Positions 44,032 through 53,632 of a DNA stretch of 64,000 bases are shown one piece after another. The translations under genes were made by a program, and so were the position numbers. Under the pieces are notes generated by a model, which was not told the DNA's origin, searched no databases, and worked only from the letters and a program-made list of their open reading frames with translations. Source of the DNA: Pseudomonas abietaniphila (GTDB lineage: Bacteria > Pseudomonadota > Gammaproteobacteria > Pseudomonadales > Pseudomonadaceae); contig NZ_CP155619.1 in NCBI RefSeq assembly GCF_039697315.1, positions 2,852,001 to 2,916,000 on the forward strand, written 5' to 3'. Within the stretch, counting starts at the first letter, position 1, and the number at the start of each line of letters is the position of its first letter.

Positions 44032-44568
44032 ATGAAAAACCTCGTCGATCACCTCAGCCAGTACGCGGCGTACCACCGTGATACTCGAAATATCCTCACC
44101 CACTTCGTCGGCGTCCCGTTGATCGTGCTAGCGGTGGCCGTGCTCTTGTCACGGCCCGGCTGGAGTAGCTGGTCGCTGGGCGAGCTGTGGCTGTCACCCG
44201 CCTTGTTGGCCACCGTGGCGGCCACGTTGTTCTACCTGCGGCTGGATCGGCCGTTTGGCGTGGCGATGGGCATCGTGCTGGCGCTGTTTCTGTGGATTGG
44301 CGCACACCTGGCGCAACAGAGCACGCTGGTCTGGCTCACCTCCGGCGTCGGTCTGTTCGTGGTGGGCTGGGTGATCCAGTTCGTGGGGCATTATTACGAA
44401 GGTCGCAAACCGGCGTTCGTCGACGACGTCACAGGCCTGATCATCGGCCCGCTGTTCGTGGTGGCCGAAGCCGCCTTTCTGATGGGAATGAGGAAGAAGT
44501 TGCAGAACAACATTGAAGGGAAGGTGGGGCGCACTCACAAACGGAATTTGAAGAAGGCTGCGGTTTAA
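44032..44568 (+). CDS. Mpo1-like / DUF962 membrane protein
   Basis: Protein of 178 residues with four membrane helices, in the Mpo1 (YGL010w) family, whose yeast member is an Fe(II) dioxygenase that shortens 2-hydroxy fatty acids. Conserved His residues: YAAYHRDTRNILTHFVGVPL and GHYYEGRKPAFVDD. The bacterial role is unproven. The start at 44032 follows GGGAGGGATA. It is close to a desaturase and regulators, which fits lipid metabolism (inference). Confidence 0.85.
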   Translation: MKNLVDHLSQYAAYHRDTRNILTHFVGVPLIVLAVAVLLSRPGWSSWSLGELWLSPALLATVAATLFYLRLDRPFGVAMGIVLALFLWIGAHLAQQSTLVWLTSGVGLFVVGWVIQFVGHYYEGRKPAFVDDVTGLIIGPLFVVAEAAFLMGMRKKLQNNIEGKVGRTHKRNLKKAAV

Positions 44569-44583
44569 GCGCGAGCTAATCAA

Positions 44584-44720
44584 CTGTAGGAGCGTGGCTT
44601 GTCCCGCGATCTGGCGCGAAGCGGCAGTAAAAACGGTTGAATGCGGTGTGTCAGTCACATCGCATTCGTAACGTTGCTGCCGGTACCCGGCAGATCGCGG
44701 GACAAGCCACGCTCCTACAG
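44584..44720. repeat. REPIN between the Mpo1-like gene and cysA
   Basis: Arms CTGTAGGAGCGTGGCTTGTC / GACAAGCCACGCTCCTACAG are exact complements, with CCCGCGATCTGGCGCGAAGC on the left. It lies 19 bases from the cysA stop codon. Confidence 0.9.
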
Positions 44721-44739
44721 GGTTCGGCCAGATTCTGTA

Positions 44740-45729
44740 TCAGATACTCTCGACCTTCTGCCAGACCTTCGGCTTGAAGAACAACGTCTCCCCGCGCGCC
44801 AGTCCGATCAGGCTGTCGTGGTCTTTCACCACTTCCGCTTCGATCAGGTCCGGTTGCCCTTCGACCTTCAGCGTCACGCGGGTCGTCGCACCCAGAGGCC
44901 GAATGTCACGCACTTCGGCCGCATGATGCCCCTCCACTTCATGACGCGACAACGACACTTCGTGCGGACGGAACAACACGTGGTTGTCTTCACCCAGGTG
45001 CAGACGGTTGGAGTCACCCAGGAAGTGATAGACGAAATCGCTGGCCGGGTTCTCGTAGACCTCGCCCGGCGAGCCGATCTGCTCGATCACGCCCTTGTTC
45101 ATCACCACGATCCGGTCGGCGACTTCCATGGCCTCTTCCTGGTCGTGTGTCACGAACACCGACGTCAGGTTGATGTCTTCGTGAAGACGCGCCAGCCAGC
45201 GGCGCAGCTCCTTACGCACCTTGGCGTCCAGCGCACCGAACGGTTCGTCCAGCAGCAACACCTTTGGCTCCACGGCCAGTGCGCGCGCCAGCGCAATACG
45301 TTGACGCTGACCGCCGGACAGCTGCTCCGGATAACGATCCGACAGCCAGTCCAGTTGCACCATGTTGAGCAGCTCATGGACCTTGGCGGCGATCTGGCTT
45401 TCGGTCGGGCGCTGGTTTTTCGGCTTCATCCGCAGGCCGAACGCGACGTTGTCGAACACCGTCATGTGGCGGAACAACGCATAGTGCTGGAACACGAAAC
45501 CGACGTTGCGATCACGCACATCGTGACCGGAAACGTCTTCGCCGTGGAACACGATGCTGCCCTGGTCCGGCGTTTCCAGCCCGGCAATAATGCGCAACAG
45601 CGTGGTCTTGCCACAGCCGGACGGGCCCAGCAAAGCCACCAGCTCGCCACTCTGGATATCCAGATTGATGCTGTTGAGGGCCTTGAAGGCGTTGAAGTTC
45701 TTGCTGACGTTACGGACTTCGATCGACAT
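44740..45729 (-). CDS. cysA: Sulfate/thiosulfate ABC transporter, ATPase CysA
   Basis: ATPase of 329 residues powering sulfate import. Walker [13 protein letters not shown]-loop [16 protein letters not shown], signature LSGGQRQR, Walker [13 protein letters not shown] and switch His in FVTHDQEEA. The C-terminal TOBE domain (about 240-329) is complete. It starts 3 bases after cysW ends, with its ribosome site inside cysW. Last gene of the operon. Confidence 0.95.
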   Translation of the reverse strand: MSIEVRNVSKNFNAFKALNSINLDIQSGELVALLGPSGCGKTTLLRIIAGLETPDQGSIVFHGEDVSGHDVRDRNVGFVFQHYALFRHMTVFDNVAFGLRMKPKNQRPTESQIAAKVHELLNMVQLDWLSDRYPEQLSGGQRQRIALARALAVEPKVLLLDEPFGALDAKVRKELRRWLARLHEDINLTSVFVTHDQEEAMEVADRIVVMNKGVIEQIGSPGEVYENPASDFVYHFLGDSNRLHLGEDNHVLFRPHEVSLSRHEVEGHHAAEVRDIRPLGATTRVTLKVEGQPDLIEAEVVKDHDSLIGLARGETLFFKPKVWQKVESI

Positions 45730-45732
45730 GAA

Positions 45733-46605
45733 TTATTCCTCCGCCGCGCTTTGGCGCAGACGGCTAATGCGCGCTTCGCTCCACTGCTTGAGCAGCAGGA
45801 TGAACAGCGCAAGGATCAATAACAGGCTCGCCACGGCAAATGCAGCCACGTGGTTGTACTCGTTGTAGAGAATCTCGACATGCAACGGCAGGGTATTGGT
45901 CACGCCGCGGATGTGGCCGGACACCACCGACACCGCGCCGAACTCGCCCATCGCCCGCGCGGTACACAGCACCACGCCGTAGATCAGGCCCCATTTGATG
46001 TTGGGCACCGTCACGTGCCAGAACATCTGCCAACCGTTGGCGCCCAGCAGTCGTGCAGCCTCTTCTTCCTGCGTGCCTTGTTCCTGCATCAACGGGATCA
46101 GCTCGCGCGCCACGAACGGCACGGTCACGAAGATGGTCGCCAGCACAATGCCCGGCAAGGCAAAGACGATCTGAATGTCGTGATCCTGCAACCACGGGCC
46201 GAAGATGCCCCGGGCGCCGAACATCAGGATGTAGACCAGACCGGCGATGACTGGCGAAACCGAGAACGGCAGGTCGATCAGCGTGACCAGAATCGCTTTG
46301 CCGCGAAACGAGTACTTGCTCACGCACCAGGCCGCCGCGACACCGAACACGACGTTCAGCGGCACCGAAATCAGTACGGCATACACCGTGAGCTTGAGCG
46401 CCGAGAGCGCATCCGGCTCAAGAATCGCCGTAAAGAATCCGCCCAGGCCGTTTTTCAGGCCCTGACTGACGACCACGAACAGCGGCAACAACAAAAACAA
46501 CGCAAAGACCAGCCAGGCAAGGCCGATCAGAATGCGCCGCGACACCGCGCTGCCACGACGGGCAGCATTGGCGGAGGAAGCGGCAATAAGCGATGGACCG
46601 GACAT
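45733..46605 (-). CDS. cysW: Sulfate ABC transporter, permease CysW
   Basis: Inner-membrane permease of 290 residues with six helices. The docking loop [21 protein letters not shown] and the [20 protein letters not shown] stretch mark CysW. Ribosome site AGGAGG. Twelve bases separate it from cysT. Confidence 0.95.
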   Translation of the reverse strand: MSGPSLIAASSANAARRGSAVSRRILIGLAWLVFALFLLLPLFVVVSQGLKNGLGGFFTAILEPDALSALKLTVYAVLISVPLNVVFGVAAAWCVSKYSFRGKAILVTLIDLPFSVSPVIAGLVYILMFGARGIFGPWLQDHDIQIVFALPGIVLATIFVTVPFVARELIPLMQEQGTQEEEAARLLGANGWQMFWHVTVPNIKWGLIYGVVLCTARAMGEFGAVSVVSGHIRGVTNTLPLHVEILYNEYNHVAAFAVASLLLILALFILLLKQWSEARISRLRQSAAEE

Positions 46606-46617
46606 ATGTGCGCCTCC

Positions 46618-47439
46618 TCAGTTAGGGGTTTCGATGCGTCGCTGCAGCAGGTTGATCAGCAGCAACAGAATGAAGGACACCACCAGCATCAGCACACCGA
46701 TGGACGTTGCGCCGGCGTAGTCGTACTGATCGAGCTTGACCATGATCAGCAGCGGCAGGATTTCGGTCTTCATCGGCATGTTGCCCGCGATGAAGATCAC
46801 CGAGCCGTACTCGCCCACACCCCGCGCAAACGCCAGCGCAAAGCCGGTCAGCCAGGCAGGCAGCAGCGCCGGCACGAGAATGTAGCGAAACACCTGGATC
46901 GGCCGTGCGCCGAGACAGGCGGCGGCCTCTTCGACTTCACGGGGAATATCGGCCAGCACCGGCTGCACCGTGCGCACGACGAAGGGCAGCGTGACGAATG
47001 TCAGCGCCAGGGTAATGCCGAGTGGGGTGTAGGCGATCTTGAAGCCCAGATCGGCGGCGAACTGCCCTACCAGACCGGTCGGTGTGTACAGCGCGGTCAG
47101 TGCGATACCGGCCACGGCGGTAGGCAGCGCAAACGGCAGGTCGATCATCGCGTCGATGATCTTGCGTCCCGGGAAACTGTAGCGAACCAGCACCCAGGCC
47201 AGCAGCGTACCGATGATGCCGTTGATGATTGCAGCATAAAACGCGGTGCCGAAGCTCAGCTTGAGGGCGGCCAGCACGCGCGGTGCGGTCACGATGTTCC
47301 AGAATTGGGCGGCGCTCAGCTGAGAGGCATGAATGAACATGGCCGCAAGCGGTATCAGCACAATCAAGCTGAGGTACACCAAGGTGTAGCCCAGCGTCAG
47401 CCCGAAGCCGGGTATGACGGGGGATATGCGTCGAGACAT
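46618..47439 (-). CDS. cysT: Sulfate ABC transporter, permease CysT
   Basis: Inner-membrane permease of 273 residues, partner of CysW. Six helices; docking loop EEAAACLGARPIQVFRYILVPA; the FARGVGEYGSVIFIAGNMP stretch is the CysT (CysU) mark. It follows sbp across 143 bases that contain a 22-base hairpin. Confidence 0.95.
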   Translation of the reverse strand: MSRRISPVIPGFGLTLGYTLVYLSLIVLIPLAAMFIHASQLSAAQFWNIVTAPRVLAALKLSFGTAFYAAIINGIIGTLLAWVLVRYSFPGRKIIDAMIDLPFALPTAVAGIALTALYTPTGLVGQFAADLGFKIAYTPLGITLALTFVTLPFVVRTVQPVLADIPREVEEAAACLGARPIQVFRYILVPALLPAWLTGFALAFARGVGEYGSVIFIAGNMPMKTEILPLLIMVKLDQYDYAGATSIGVLMLVVSFILLLLINLLQRRIETPN

Positions 47440-47550
47440 AAGTGTCCTTGGTTAACACACGTAACCCGGAGCGAGTCCGGGCTGTTTTGATTCCATGTAG
47501 GCGCGCGGCGGAAAATCTATCAGAAAACGCATTGTCCGCCACGGCATCCC

Positions 47551-47572
47551 CTGTAGGAGTGAGCTCCTACAG
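47551..47572. repeat. Collapsed REP hairpin between sbp and cysT
   Basis: CTGTAGGAG-TGAG-CTCCTACAG is a perfect 9-bp inverted repeat with a 4-base loop: the two tips of a REPIN without the middle. It begins 11 bases after the sbp stop codon (minus strand) and could protect the sbp message or reduce read-through. Confidence 0.75.
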
Positions 47573-47582
47573 ATTTGCTGCG

Positions 47583-48593
47583 TTACTGCGGGATGTAGAT
47601 CTGGTCGAAGATCCCGCCGTCGTCGAAGAATTTCGGTTGAGCCGATTTCCAGCCGCCGAAGTCCTTGTCGATGGTCAGCAGGTTCAGTTTAGGGAACTGC
47701 TTCTCATATTTGGCAGCCACTTCCTTGTCACGTGGACGGTAGAAGTTCTTCGCCGCGATTTCCTGACCTTCCTTGCTGTACAGATGCTTGAGGTATTCGG
47801 TCGCGATTTCGGTGGTGCCATGCTTCTCGGCATTCTTCTCGACGACAGCGACCGGAGGCTCGGCCAGAATCGACAGCGAAGGTACGACGATGTCGAACTT
47901 GTCAGCACCGCCGTCTTCTTTCAGCGCCAGGAACGCTTCGTTTTCCCAGGCCAGCAGCACATCGCCCTGACCGTTGTTGACGAAGGTGATGGTCGAACCG
48001 CGCGCGCCGGTGTCCAGCACAGGCACATGCTTGAACAGTTTGCCGATGTATTCCTTGGCCTTGGCTTCATCGCCACCGCCGGATTTCAGGCCATAGCCGT
48101 AAGCCGCGAGGAAGTTCCAGCGTGCACCGCCCGAGGTTTTAGGGTTTGGCGTGATGACCGACACGCCATCCTTGATCAGGTCGCCCCAGTCGTGAATGCC
48201 TTTAGGGTTGCCCTTGCGCACCAGGAACACGATGGTGGAGGTATACGGCGTGCTGGCGTCTGGCAGCTTGGTCTGCCAGTCAGCCGGAAGGGTCTTGCCC
48301 AGCTTGGCGATCTCGTCGATGTCACCGGCCAAGGCCAGCGTTACTACGTCGGCAGGCGAGCCATCGATAACCGAACGGCCTTGCTTGCCCGAACCACCGT
48401 GGGACTGGTTGATTTTGACGGTGTCGTCCGGGTGAGATTTTTTCCAGAAGTTGATGAATTCGGCGTTGTAGTCCTGATACAGCTCGCGGGTCGGGTCATA
48501 GGACACGTTCAGCAGCGTGAAATCCTTGGCAACAGCGGAACCGGCAAACACGGCACTGGCGAGAGCGGCCAGCGCGTAACGGCGAATGGACAT
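47583..48593 (-). CDS. sbp: Sulfate-binding periplasmic protein
   Basis: Binds sulfate for CysTWA. The protein of 336 residues has a signal peptide ending FAGSAVAKD. The sulfate-site segments are [50 protein letters not shown] and [12 protein letters not shown]. Ribosome site CAGGAGC. In Pseudomonas the order oscA-sbp-cysTWA is conserved, and the same order is seen here; sulfur-starvation control by CysB is expected (known for the family). Confidence 0.95.
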   Translation of the reverse strand: MSIRRYALAALASAVFAGSAVAKDFTLLNVSYDPTRELYQDYNAEFINFWKKSHPDDTVKINQSHGGSGKQGRSVIDGSPADVVTLALAGDIDEIAKLGKTLPADWQTKLPDASTPYTSTIVFLVRKGNPKGIHDWGDLIKDGVSVITPNPKTSGGARWNFLAAYGYGLKSGGGDEAKAKEYIGKLFKHVPVLDTGARGSTITFVNNGQGDVLLAWENEAFLALKEDGGADKFDIVVPSLSILAEPPVAVVEKNAEKHGTTEIATEYLKHLYSKEGQEIAAKNFYRPRDKEVAAKYEKQFPKLNLLTIDKDFGGWKSAQPKFFDDGGIFDQIYIPQ

Positions 48594-48657
48594 GAATCAA
48601 GCTCCTGGAAATTGGCGTTGTTGGCTTTTTCTAGTTTTAGGTACTTGGCGTTCTTTC

Positions 48658-48748
48658 GTAGGAGCGCGCTTGCCCGCGATGCGATTGTCCGGCCCCTGGA
48701 TTCGCGGCGTCTGGACGGGCCTCTCGCGGGCAAGCGCGCTCCTACAGG
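48658..48748. repeat. REPIN between oscA and sbp
   Basis: Arms GTAGGAGCGCGCTTGCCCGC / GCGGGCAAGCGCGCTCCTAC, with GGCCC... between them. It nearly fills the 159 bases between oscA and sbp. Confidence 0.87.
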
Positions 48749-48752
48749 TGCA

Positions 48753-48935
48753 TCAACTTGGTTTGTTACCCGGGTTCTGCAGACGGAATTTTTCCTTGCG
48801 CTCGATCTGGACCACTTGTGCGTTGTGCACTGTGATTTCAACCGCGCCAAAACGCAGGTCACGCAGCGCACTCTGAATTTCTCGCAGAATGCTTGCTTCG
48901 TCCTGGCCGTCAACGCTACGTAGAGATGCGCTCAT
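48753..48935 (-). CDS. oscA: Small protein OscA (DUF2292/YezD-like)
   Basis: Protein of 60 residues: EASILREIQSALRDLRFGAV then EITVHNAQVVQIERKEKFRL, the DUF2292 helix-strand layout. OscA in Pseudomonas is needed for growth on organosulfur compounds under stress and sits upstream of sbp. Strong AAGGAG ribosome site. First gene of the sulfate operon; a REPIN separates it from sbp. Confidence 0.88.
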   Translation of the reverse strand: MSASLRSVDGQDEASILREIQSALRDLRFGAVEITVHNAQVVQIERKEKFRLQNPGNKPS

Positions 48936-49123
48936 GATCGTGCTCCTTGATGGGTTGCCCGCAGCGGCGTGGGGAAGGCGGCTGCTTGTGGCGTGGGAGC
49001 GATATTAGAAGGGCGGGGTTATTCTTAAAAATACTATTTAAGAATGCAGATATAACCAAAAGGCATTTGTTGCGTTTTCAGTCCATCGGAGCCTCTTGGC
49101 CGCCAGCCAGCGCCTCACAAATC

Positions 49124-49213
49124 GCTGTAGAAGCGCGCTTGCCCGCGAAGAAGGCGCCGCGGTCTCTCAGAATTGCGCGTCATCGTTTATCGCGGGCAAG
49201 CGCGCCCCTACAG
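49124..49213. repeat. REPIN between oscA and the GGDEF/EAL gene
   Basis: Left arm CTGTAGAAGCGCGCTTGCCC-GCGA, right arm TCGCGGGCAAGCGCGCCCCT-ACAG. It ends 10 bases from the stop codon of the GGDEF/EAL gene. The gap 48936-49222 also holds the likely oscA promoter (AT-rich 49018-49070). Confidence 0.87.
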
Positions 49214-49222
49214 TCGAGACGG

Positions 49223-51145
49223 TCAAGTCGACGCAAACACCGGCGCATGCTGCCAATCAATCTGCTCGGCAGGCATCGGTCGGGCAAACCAATACCCTTG
49301 GCCCAGCTCACACTGGTTCTTCAGCAGAAAATGCGCCTGCTCGGCTTGCTCGATGCCTTCAGCCAGCACCCGCATGCCCATCGCCTGAGCAAGCGCGATG
49401 ATCGCCCGGACGATAGCAATGTCGTCCTCATCGTCCGGCAGGCCTGCCACAAATCCTTGATCGATCTTCAGCTTCTGCACCGGCATGCGCTTGAGCCGCA
49501 GCAGCGACGAATACCCCGTGCCGAAGTCATCGATGGACAGTTTCAGGCCCAAATCACGCAGTCGGTGCATCTGTTCGATGGCCTGCTCGGGATCGTCCAT
49601 GACCGCGCTTTCGGTGACTTCCAGCTCCAGATACTGCGACGCGAGGCCCGTTTCGGTAAGCACCTGCGCCACGCGGCGATCCAGATCGCCCCGGCCGAAC
49701 AACCGGCTCGACACGTTCACCGCCACGAATGACAACCTGATCCCGTCTTCGAGCCATTGCCGCATCTGCCGACACGCCTCAGTCAGCACCCAGTTATCAA
49801 TGTCGGCGATCAAGCCGCTTTGCTCGGCAATCGGAATGAACTCGCCCGGCGACACCATGCCACGCTGGGGATGCAGCCAGCGCACCAGGGCCTCGACACC
49901 CTCGATACGGCGGGTGTGCAGGTTATGAATCGGCTGATAGAACAGGCGCAATTCTTTCTTCACAATGGCGCGACGCAACTCGCTGGTCAGTTCAACCCGG
50001 CGCTGGGCATGGGCGGTCAGCTCTTCGGTGTACAACGCATAACTTTCCCGGCCCTGACTCTTGGCCTGAAACAAGGCAGCGTCGGCGTTGCGCAACAGCT
50101 GTTCGGCGCTCAGTGCATCGTTGGGAAAAATGCTGATGCCTATGCTCGCCGTGAGGAACAGGGATTGAGCGTCGATCAGGAAAGGTTCGCGCAGCCCGTC
50201 CAGCACGCCCTGCGCCAGCTCCGCGGCCTGCATGGCCTGCTGAGGGTTCTCGATCAGCACGGCGAACTCGTCGCCACCGAGACGAGCCAGCGTCACGCCC
50301 TTCTCCATCAGTTGCGCAAGTCGCTCGCTGACGGCCTTCAACACCTCATCGCCCACGTTGTGACCGAGGCTGTCGTTGATGTGCTTGAAGTGGTCGAGGT
50401 CAATCAGCAACAGCGCCAGATTCTGTTTGTTGCGCCGGGCATGGGTCTGCGCCTGCTCCGCACGGTCGGTGAACAGTAGCCGGTTGGGCAAGCCGGTGAG
50501 CGCGTCGTAATGGGCCAGGTGAGCCAGTTCGCGCTCGGAATGCTTGATGCTGGTGATGTCAGAGAACACGGCGACAAAATGAGTGATTGATCCGCGGTCG
50601 TCTTTGATGGAGCGGATACTCTGCCACTGCGGGTAGATTTCTCCGTCCTTGCGCCGATTCCAGATCTCGCCACTCCACTGCCCGGCGGCGAGAATGGTCT
50701 TGTACATGCGCTCGTAGAAATCCGGACCGTGACGGCCGGATTTGAATTTGTTCGGGCGCATGCCGAGCACTTCGTCCTGCCGGTAACCGGTGATCGACAT
50801 GAACGCCCGGTTGACGTGCACGATCACGCCATTGGCATCCGTGACGAGTACGCCTTCCAGTGTGCTGTCAAACACTGCGGCGGCCAGACGCAGATGCTGC
50901 AGATCCTGATCCCGCTGCGCCCGCGCCTTGATGCCAATGAACCCCAGCAAACGGGACCGGGCAAGGTAGATCGACACCGCGCTGAGTGCCAGCCAGGCAT
51001 AACCACTCATCAGTTGGGCACGCGCCAGCTGGATCGAATCTTCGATCAGCAAAGGCAGCACACAGTCACTGAACACGAGCCAGAAAATCGACAGCAGCCC
51101 ATACAACAGTGCGGTTTTGAGCGCATCTCGGGTGATAGCTGACAT
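49223..51145 (-). CDS. Membrane PAS-GGDEF-EAL protein (c-di-GMP phosphodiesterase, PipA-like)
   Basis: Protein of 640 residues. Two N-terminal membrane helices (about 10-30, 45-62), a PAS domain (about 85-205), a GGDEF domain with intact GGDEF but no RxxD inhibitory site at the usual place (EKGV), and an EAL domain with EALVRW, the later NVSSRLF and DDFGTGYSSL, and KIDQGFV. The EAL metal and catalytic residues look intact, so breakdown of c-di-GMP is likely. The homologue in P. aeruginosa sits between oscA and desA in the same order. The ribosome site is weak, AAGG 15 bases upstream. Confidence 0.87.
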   Translation of the reverse strand: MSAITRDALKTALLYGLLSIFWLVFSDCVLPLLIEDSIQLARAQLMSGYAWLALSAVSIYLARSRLLGFIGIKARAQRDQDLQHLRLAAAVFDSTLEGVLVTDANGVIVHVNRAFMSITGYRQDEVLGMRPNKFKSGRHGPDFYERMYKTILAAGQWSGEIWNRRKDGEIYPQWQSIRSIKDDRGSITHFVAVFSDITSIKHSERELAHLAHYDALTGLPNRLLFTDRAEQAQTHARRNKQNLALLLIDLDHFKHINDSLGHNVGDEVLKAVSERLAQLMEKGVTLARLGGDEFAVLIENPQQAMQAAELAQGVLDGLREPFLIDAQSLFLTASIGISIFPNDALSAEQLLRNADAALFQAKSQGRESYALYTEELTAHAQRRVELTSELRRAIVKKELRLFYQPIHNLHTRRIEGVEALVRWLHPQRGMVSPGEFIPIAEQSGLIADIDNWVLTEACRQMRQWLEDGIRLSFVAVNVSSRLFGRGDLDRRVAQVLTETGLASQYLELEVTESAVMDDPEQAIEQMHRLRDLGLKLSIDDFGTGYSSLLRLKRMPVQKLKIDQGFVAGLPDDEDDIAIVRAIIALAQAMGMRVLAEGIEQAEQAHFLLKNQCELGQGYWFARPMPAEQIDWQHAPVFAST

Positions 51146-51325
51146 AAAAAAGTCAAAAACCTTACGAAAGGACAGGATTATAGATAAGAAACATCCTGCG
51201 ACGCTTATCTAAAACAGCGACTGGTTTTATCTGGTGGCTAAGTGATAATGCGCGCTGCTGTACGGGGTCTGTGCACACAACGACCTCATCACCTGTTCGC
51301 GTTACAATCGAGGGCAAATCAGCCT

Positions 51326-52510
51326 ATGTGGAACAACGGTCTGCTCGACCTTTCCGTCTGGCAATTGGTCGCAGTCACCCTGGCGATGACGCATATCACC
51401 ATCGTCAGCGTCACGGTCTATCTCCATCGCTATTCAGCTCACCGCTCGCTTGAACTCAACGCCGGGCTCAAGCACTTTTTCCGTTTCTGGCTGTGGCTGA
51501 CCACGGCGCAGAACACCCGCGAGTGGACCGCCATCCATCGCAAGCATCACGCCAAATGCGAAACCGTCGATGACCCGCACAGCCCGGTCATCAAAGGGTT
51601 GTCCACCGTGCTGCGCAAAGGCGCCGAGCTGTATCGCGCCGAAGCGGAGAACCCGGACACGCTGCGCATCTACGGCAAGAACTGCCCGGAAGACTGGATC
51701 GAGCGCAACCTGTACTCGCGCTACCCGCGCCTGGGCGTGATGATCATGGGCGTGATCGACCTGGCGCTGTTCGGCGTCATCGGCATCACCGTCTGGGCCA
51801 TCCAGATGATGTGGATTCCGGTCTGGGCGGCTGGCGTGGTCAACGGTCTGGGTCATGCGGTCGGCTATCGCAACTTCGAGTGCCGCGATGCCGCGACCAA
51901 TCTGGTGCCGTGGGGCATCCTGATCGGCGGCGAAGAGCTGCACAACAACCATCACACCTACCCCAACTCGGCCAAACTGTCGGTCAAGCGCTGGGAGTTC
52001 GACATGGGCTGGGCGTGGATCAAGCTGTTCTGCTGGTTGCGACTGGCCAAAGTGCAGCGCGTCGCACCCATCGCGCATCGCGTCGAAGGCAAGGGCCATG
52101 TGGACATGGACACGGCCATGGCGATCCTCAACAACCGTTTCCAGATCATGGCGCAGTATCGCAAGCTGGTGATCGCACCGTTGGTGGCGCAGGAGCTGGC
52201 CAAGGCCGATGCCTCTGTCCGCCATCAGTTCCGGCGTGCAAAACGCCTGCTGTCGCGTGAAACCAGTCTGCTGGACGACAAGCATCAGGTGCGTATCCAG
52301 AGCATGCTGGAGCACAGCCACGCGCTGAAAGTGATCTACGAAAAGCGTCTGGCACTGCAACAGATCTGGGCCCGGACCAGCAGTAATGGCCATGACATGT
52401 TGGCGGCCATCAAAGAATGGGTGCACGAAGCCGAAGCCAGCGGCATTCAGTCTCTGCGCGACTTCGCCGACCAGCTGAAAACCTACTCCCTGCGCCCTCA
52501 GCACGCCTGA
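51326..52510 (+). CDS. desA: Acyl-CoA/phospholipid delta-9 desaturase DesA
   Basis: Membrane di-iron desaturase of 394 residues that introduces a double bond into existing acyl chains. Histidine boxes HRYSAHRS, HRKHHAK and HNNHHTYP are intact, with four membrane spans. A C-terminal helical extension of about 110 residues (RRAKRLLSRETSLLDDKHQV) follows, as in Pseudomonas DesA. The start at 51326 begins MWNNGLLDLS; the 28-codon extension is rejected. Divergent from the GGDEF/EAL gene. A strong hairpin ends it. Confidence 0.9.
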   Translation: MWNNGLLDLSVWQLVAVTLAMTHITIVSVTVYLHRYSAHRSLELNAGLKHFFRFWLWLTTAQNTREWTAIHRKHHAKCETVDDPHSPVIKGLSTVLRKGAELYRAEAENPDTLRIYGKNCPEDWIERNLYSRYPRLGVMIMGVIDLALFGVIGITVWAIQMMWIPVWAAGVVNGLGHAVGYRNFECRDAATNLVPWGILIGGEELHNNHHTYPNSAKLSVKRWEFDMGWAWIKLFCWLRLAKVQRVAPIAHRVEGKGHVDMDTAMAILNNRFQIMAQYRKLVIAPLVAQELAKADASVRHQFRRAKRLLSRETSLLDDKHQVRIQSMLEHSHALKVIYEKRLALQQIWARTSSNGHDMLAAIKEWVHEAEASGIQSLRDFADQLKTYSLRPQHA

Positions 52511-52520
52511 TGCCGTTGAT

Positions 52521-52550
52521 CGGCGCACATCCGTCCGGATGTGCGCTTGT
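52521..52550 (+). terminator. Terminator of desA
   Basis: Perfect 10-bp stem GCGCACATCC / GGATGTGCGC with loop GTCC, followed by TTGT. The T tail is short. Confidence 0.6.
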
Positions 52551-52653
52551 CGGAACTTCATGCCACTAAATCTATCTGACTAGCACCTTCGCACTATGCT
52601 GTGTGGAGATGTTGTGGCTGTGCGCCGCACCTTATTTTTGAGATGCAGTGCTC

Positions 52654-53631
52654 ATGGACAATCAGACACCCGCTACCGCCATCCCCGCAGCAGCAGAAAC
52701 CCTGTTGGCGCTGATGCACGCCCAGGCGGAAGTGGCGCGCTTGAGCGAGCGCGAACAACTCTTCAGTTCCTTGCTGGTCAGCGTCAACGCCGTGCTGTGG
52801 GCGTTTGATTGGCAGACCCAGCGCATGATCTACGTCAGCCCCGCCTACGAGCGCATCTTTGGGCGTTCGGCCGGGTTGTTGCTGGCCGATTTCGGCGAAT
52901 GGCGCGACAGCATCTATCCGGACGACCTTGATTACGCCGAGCGCAGCCTCAGTGAAGTGCTGGAAAAAGGCTCCATCGAGGACCGCGAGTACCGCATCAT
53001 TCGCGCAGACGGCCAGGTGCGCTGGCTGAGCGATAAATGCTTTGTCAGCCACCAAGCCGAGCAAGGGCAACGCCTGATCGTGGTCGGCATCGCCGAAGAC
53101 ATCACCGAAAAGAAGCAGCTGGAAGACGAACTCCAGCGTCTGGCCACCACCGATGTGCTCACCCAGAGCAGCAACCGCCGGCATTTCTTCGAGTGCGCAC
53201 AGCGCGAATTCGAACAGGCCCGTCTGCAAGGCACGCCGATGGCGTTTCTCCTGCTGGACGTGGATGACTTCAAGCTGGTCAACGACACGTACGGTCACCA
53301 GGAAGGCGATGTTGTGCTGCAGCGTATTGCCGAGTGCGGACGAAAGACACTGCGCCGGGGCGATCTGTTCGGGCGCATTGGCGGGGAGGAGTTTGCGGCG
53401 GTGTTTCCGGGCTGTGCACCGGACATGGCCAAGCAGATTGCCGAGCGCCTGCAACGGGAGATACAGCGGCTGTCGTTCCAGCGTGACGACAAAAGCTTCG
53501 GTATCACGGCCAGCCAGGGCCTGACCAATCTGGGCAAACAGGACCAGAGTCTTGAAGCCCTCTACGCCCGTGCGGATGCGGCGATGTATCAGGCCAAGCG
53601 TCAGGGCAAGAATCAGATCGTATTGGTGTAA
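52654..53631 (+). CDS. PAS-GGDEF diguanylate cyclase
   Basis: Soluble protein of 325 residues that would make c-di-GMP. A short coiled N-terminus leads to a PAS fold (about 37-150, ending IAEDITEKKQLEDEL) and a GGDEF domain with signature GGEEF (243-247). The product-inhibition site RRGD (234-237) lies exactly five residues before it, so feedback control is expected. DVDDFKLVNDTYGHQEGD is the metal and substrate region. The ATG at 52654 is chosen over an upstream GTG. Confidence 0.9.
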   Translation: MDNQTPATAIPAAAETLLALMHAQAEVARLSEREQLFSSLLVSVNAVLWAFDWQTQRMIYVSPAYERIFGRSAGLLLADFGEWRDSIYPDDLDYAERSLSEVLEKGSIEDREYRIIRADGQVRWLSDKCFVSHQAEQGQRLIVVGIAEDITEKKQLEDELQRLATTDVLTQSSNRRHFFECAQREFEQARLQGTPMAFLLLDVDDFKLVNDTYGHQEGDVVLQRIAECGRKTLRRGDLFGRIGGEEFAAVFPGCAPDMAKQIAERLQREIQRLSFQRDDKSFGITASQGLTNLGKQDQSLEALYARADAAMYQAKRQGKNQIVLV

Positions 53632-53632
53632 A

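Noticed and set aside
45850..47490. 546-codon plus-strand frame opposite cysW and cysT
   Set aside because: Antisense to clear permeases; composition dominated by Gln, Arg, Asp and His, typical of shadow frames.
10305..49213. Inverted-repeat elements considered as CRISPR repeats
   Set aside because: Most are dispersed single palindromic elements with arms typical of REPINs. The one tandem set at 24.5-25.2 kb is itself palindromic with homologous spacers, unlike CRISPR; no cas genes are present.
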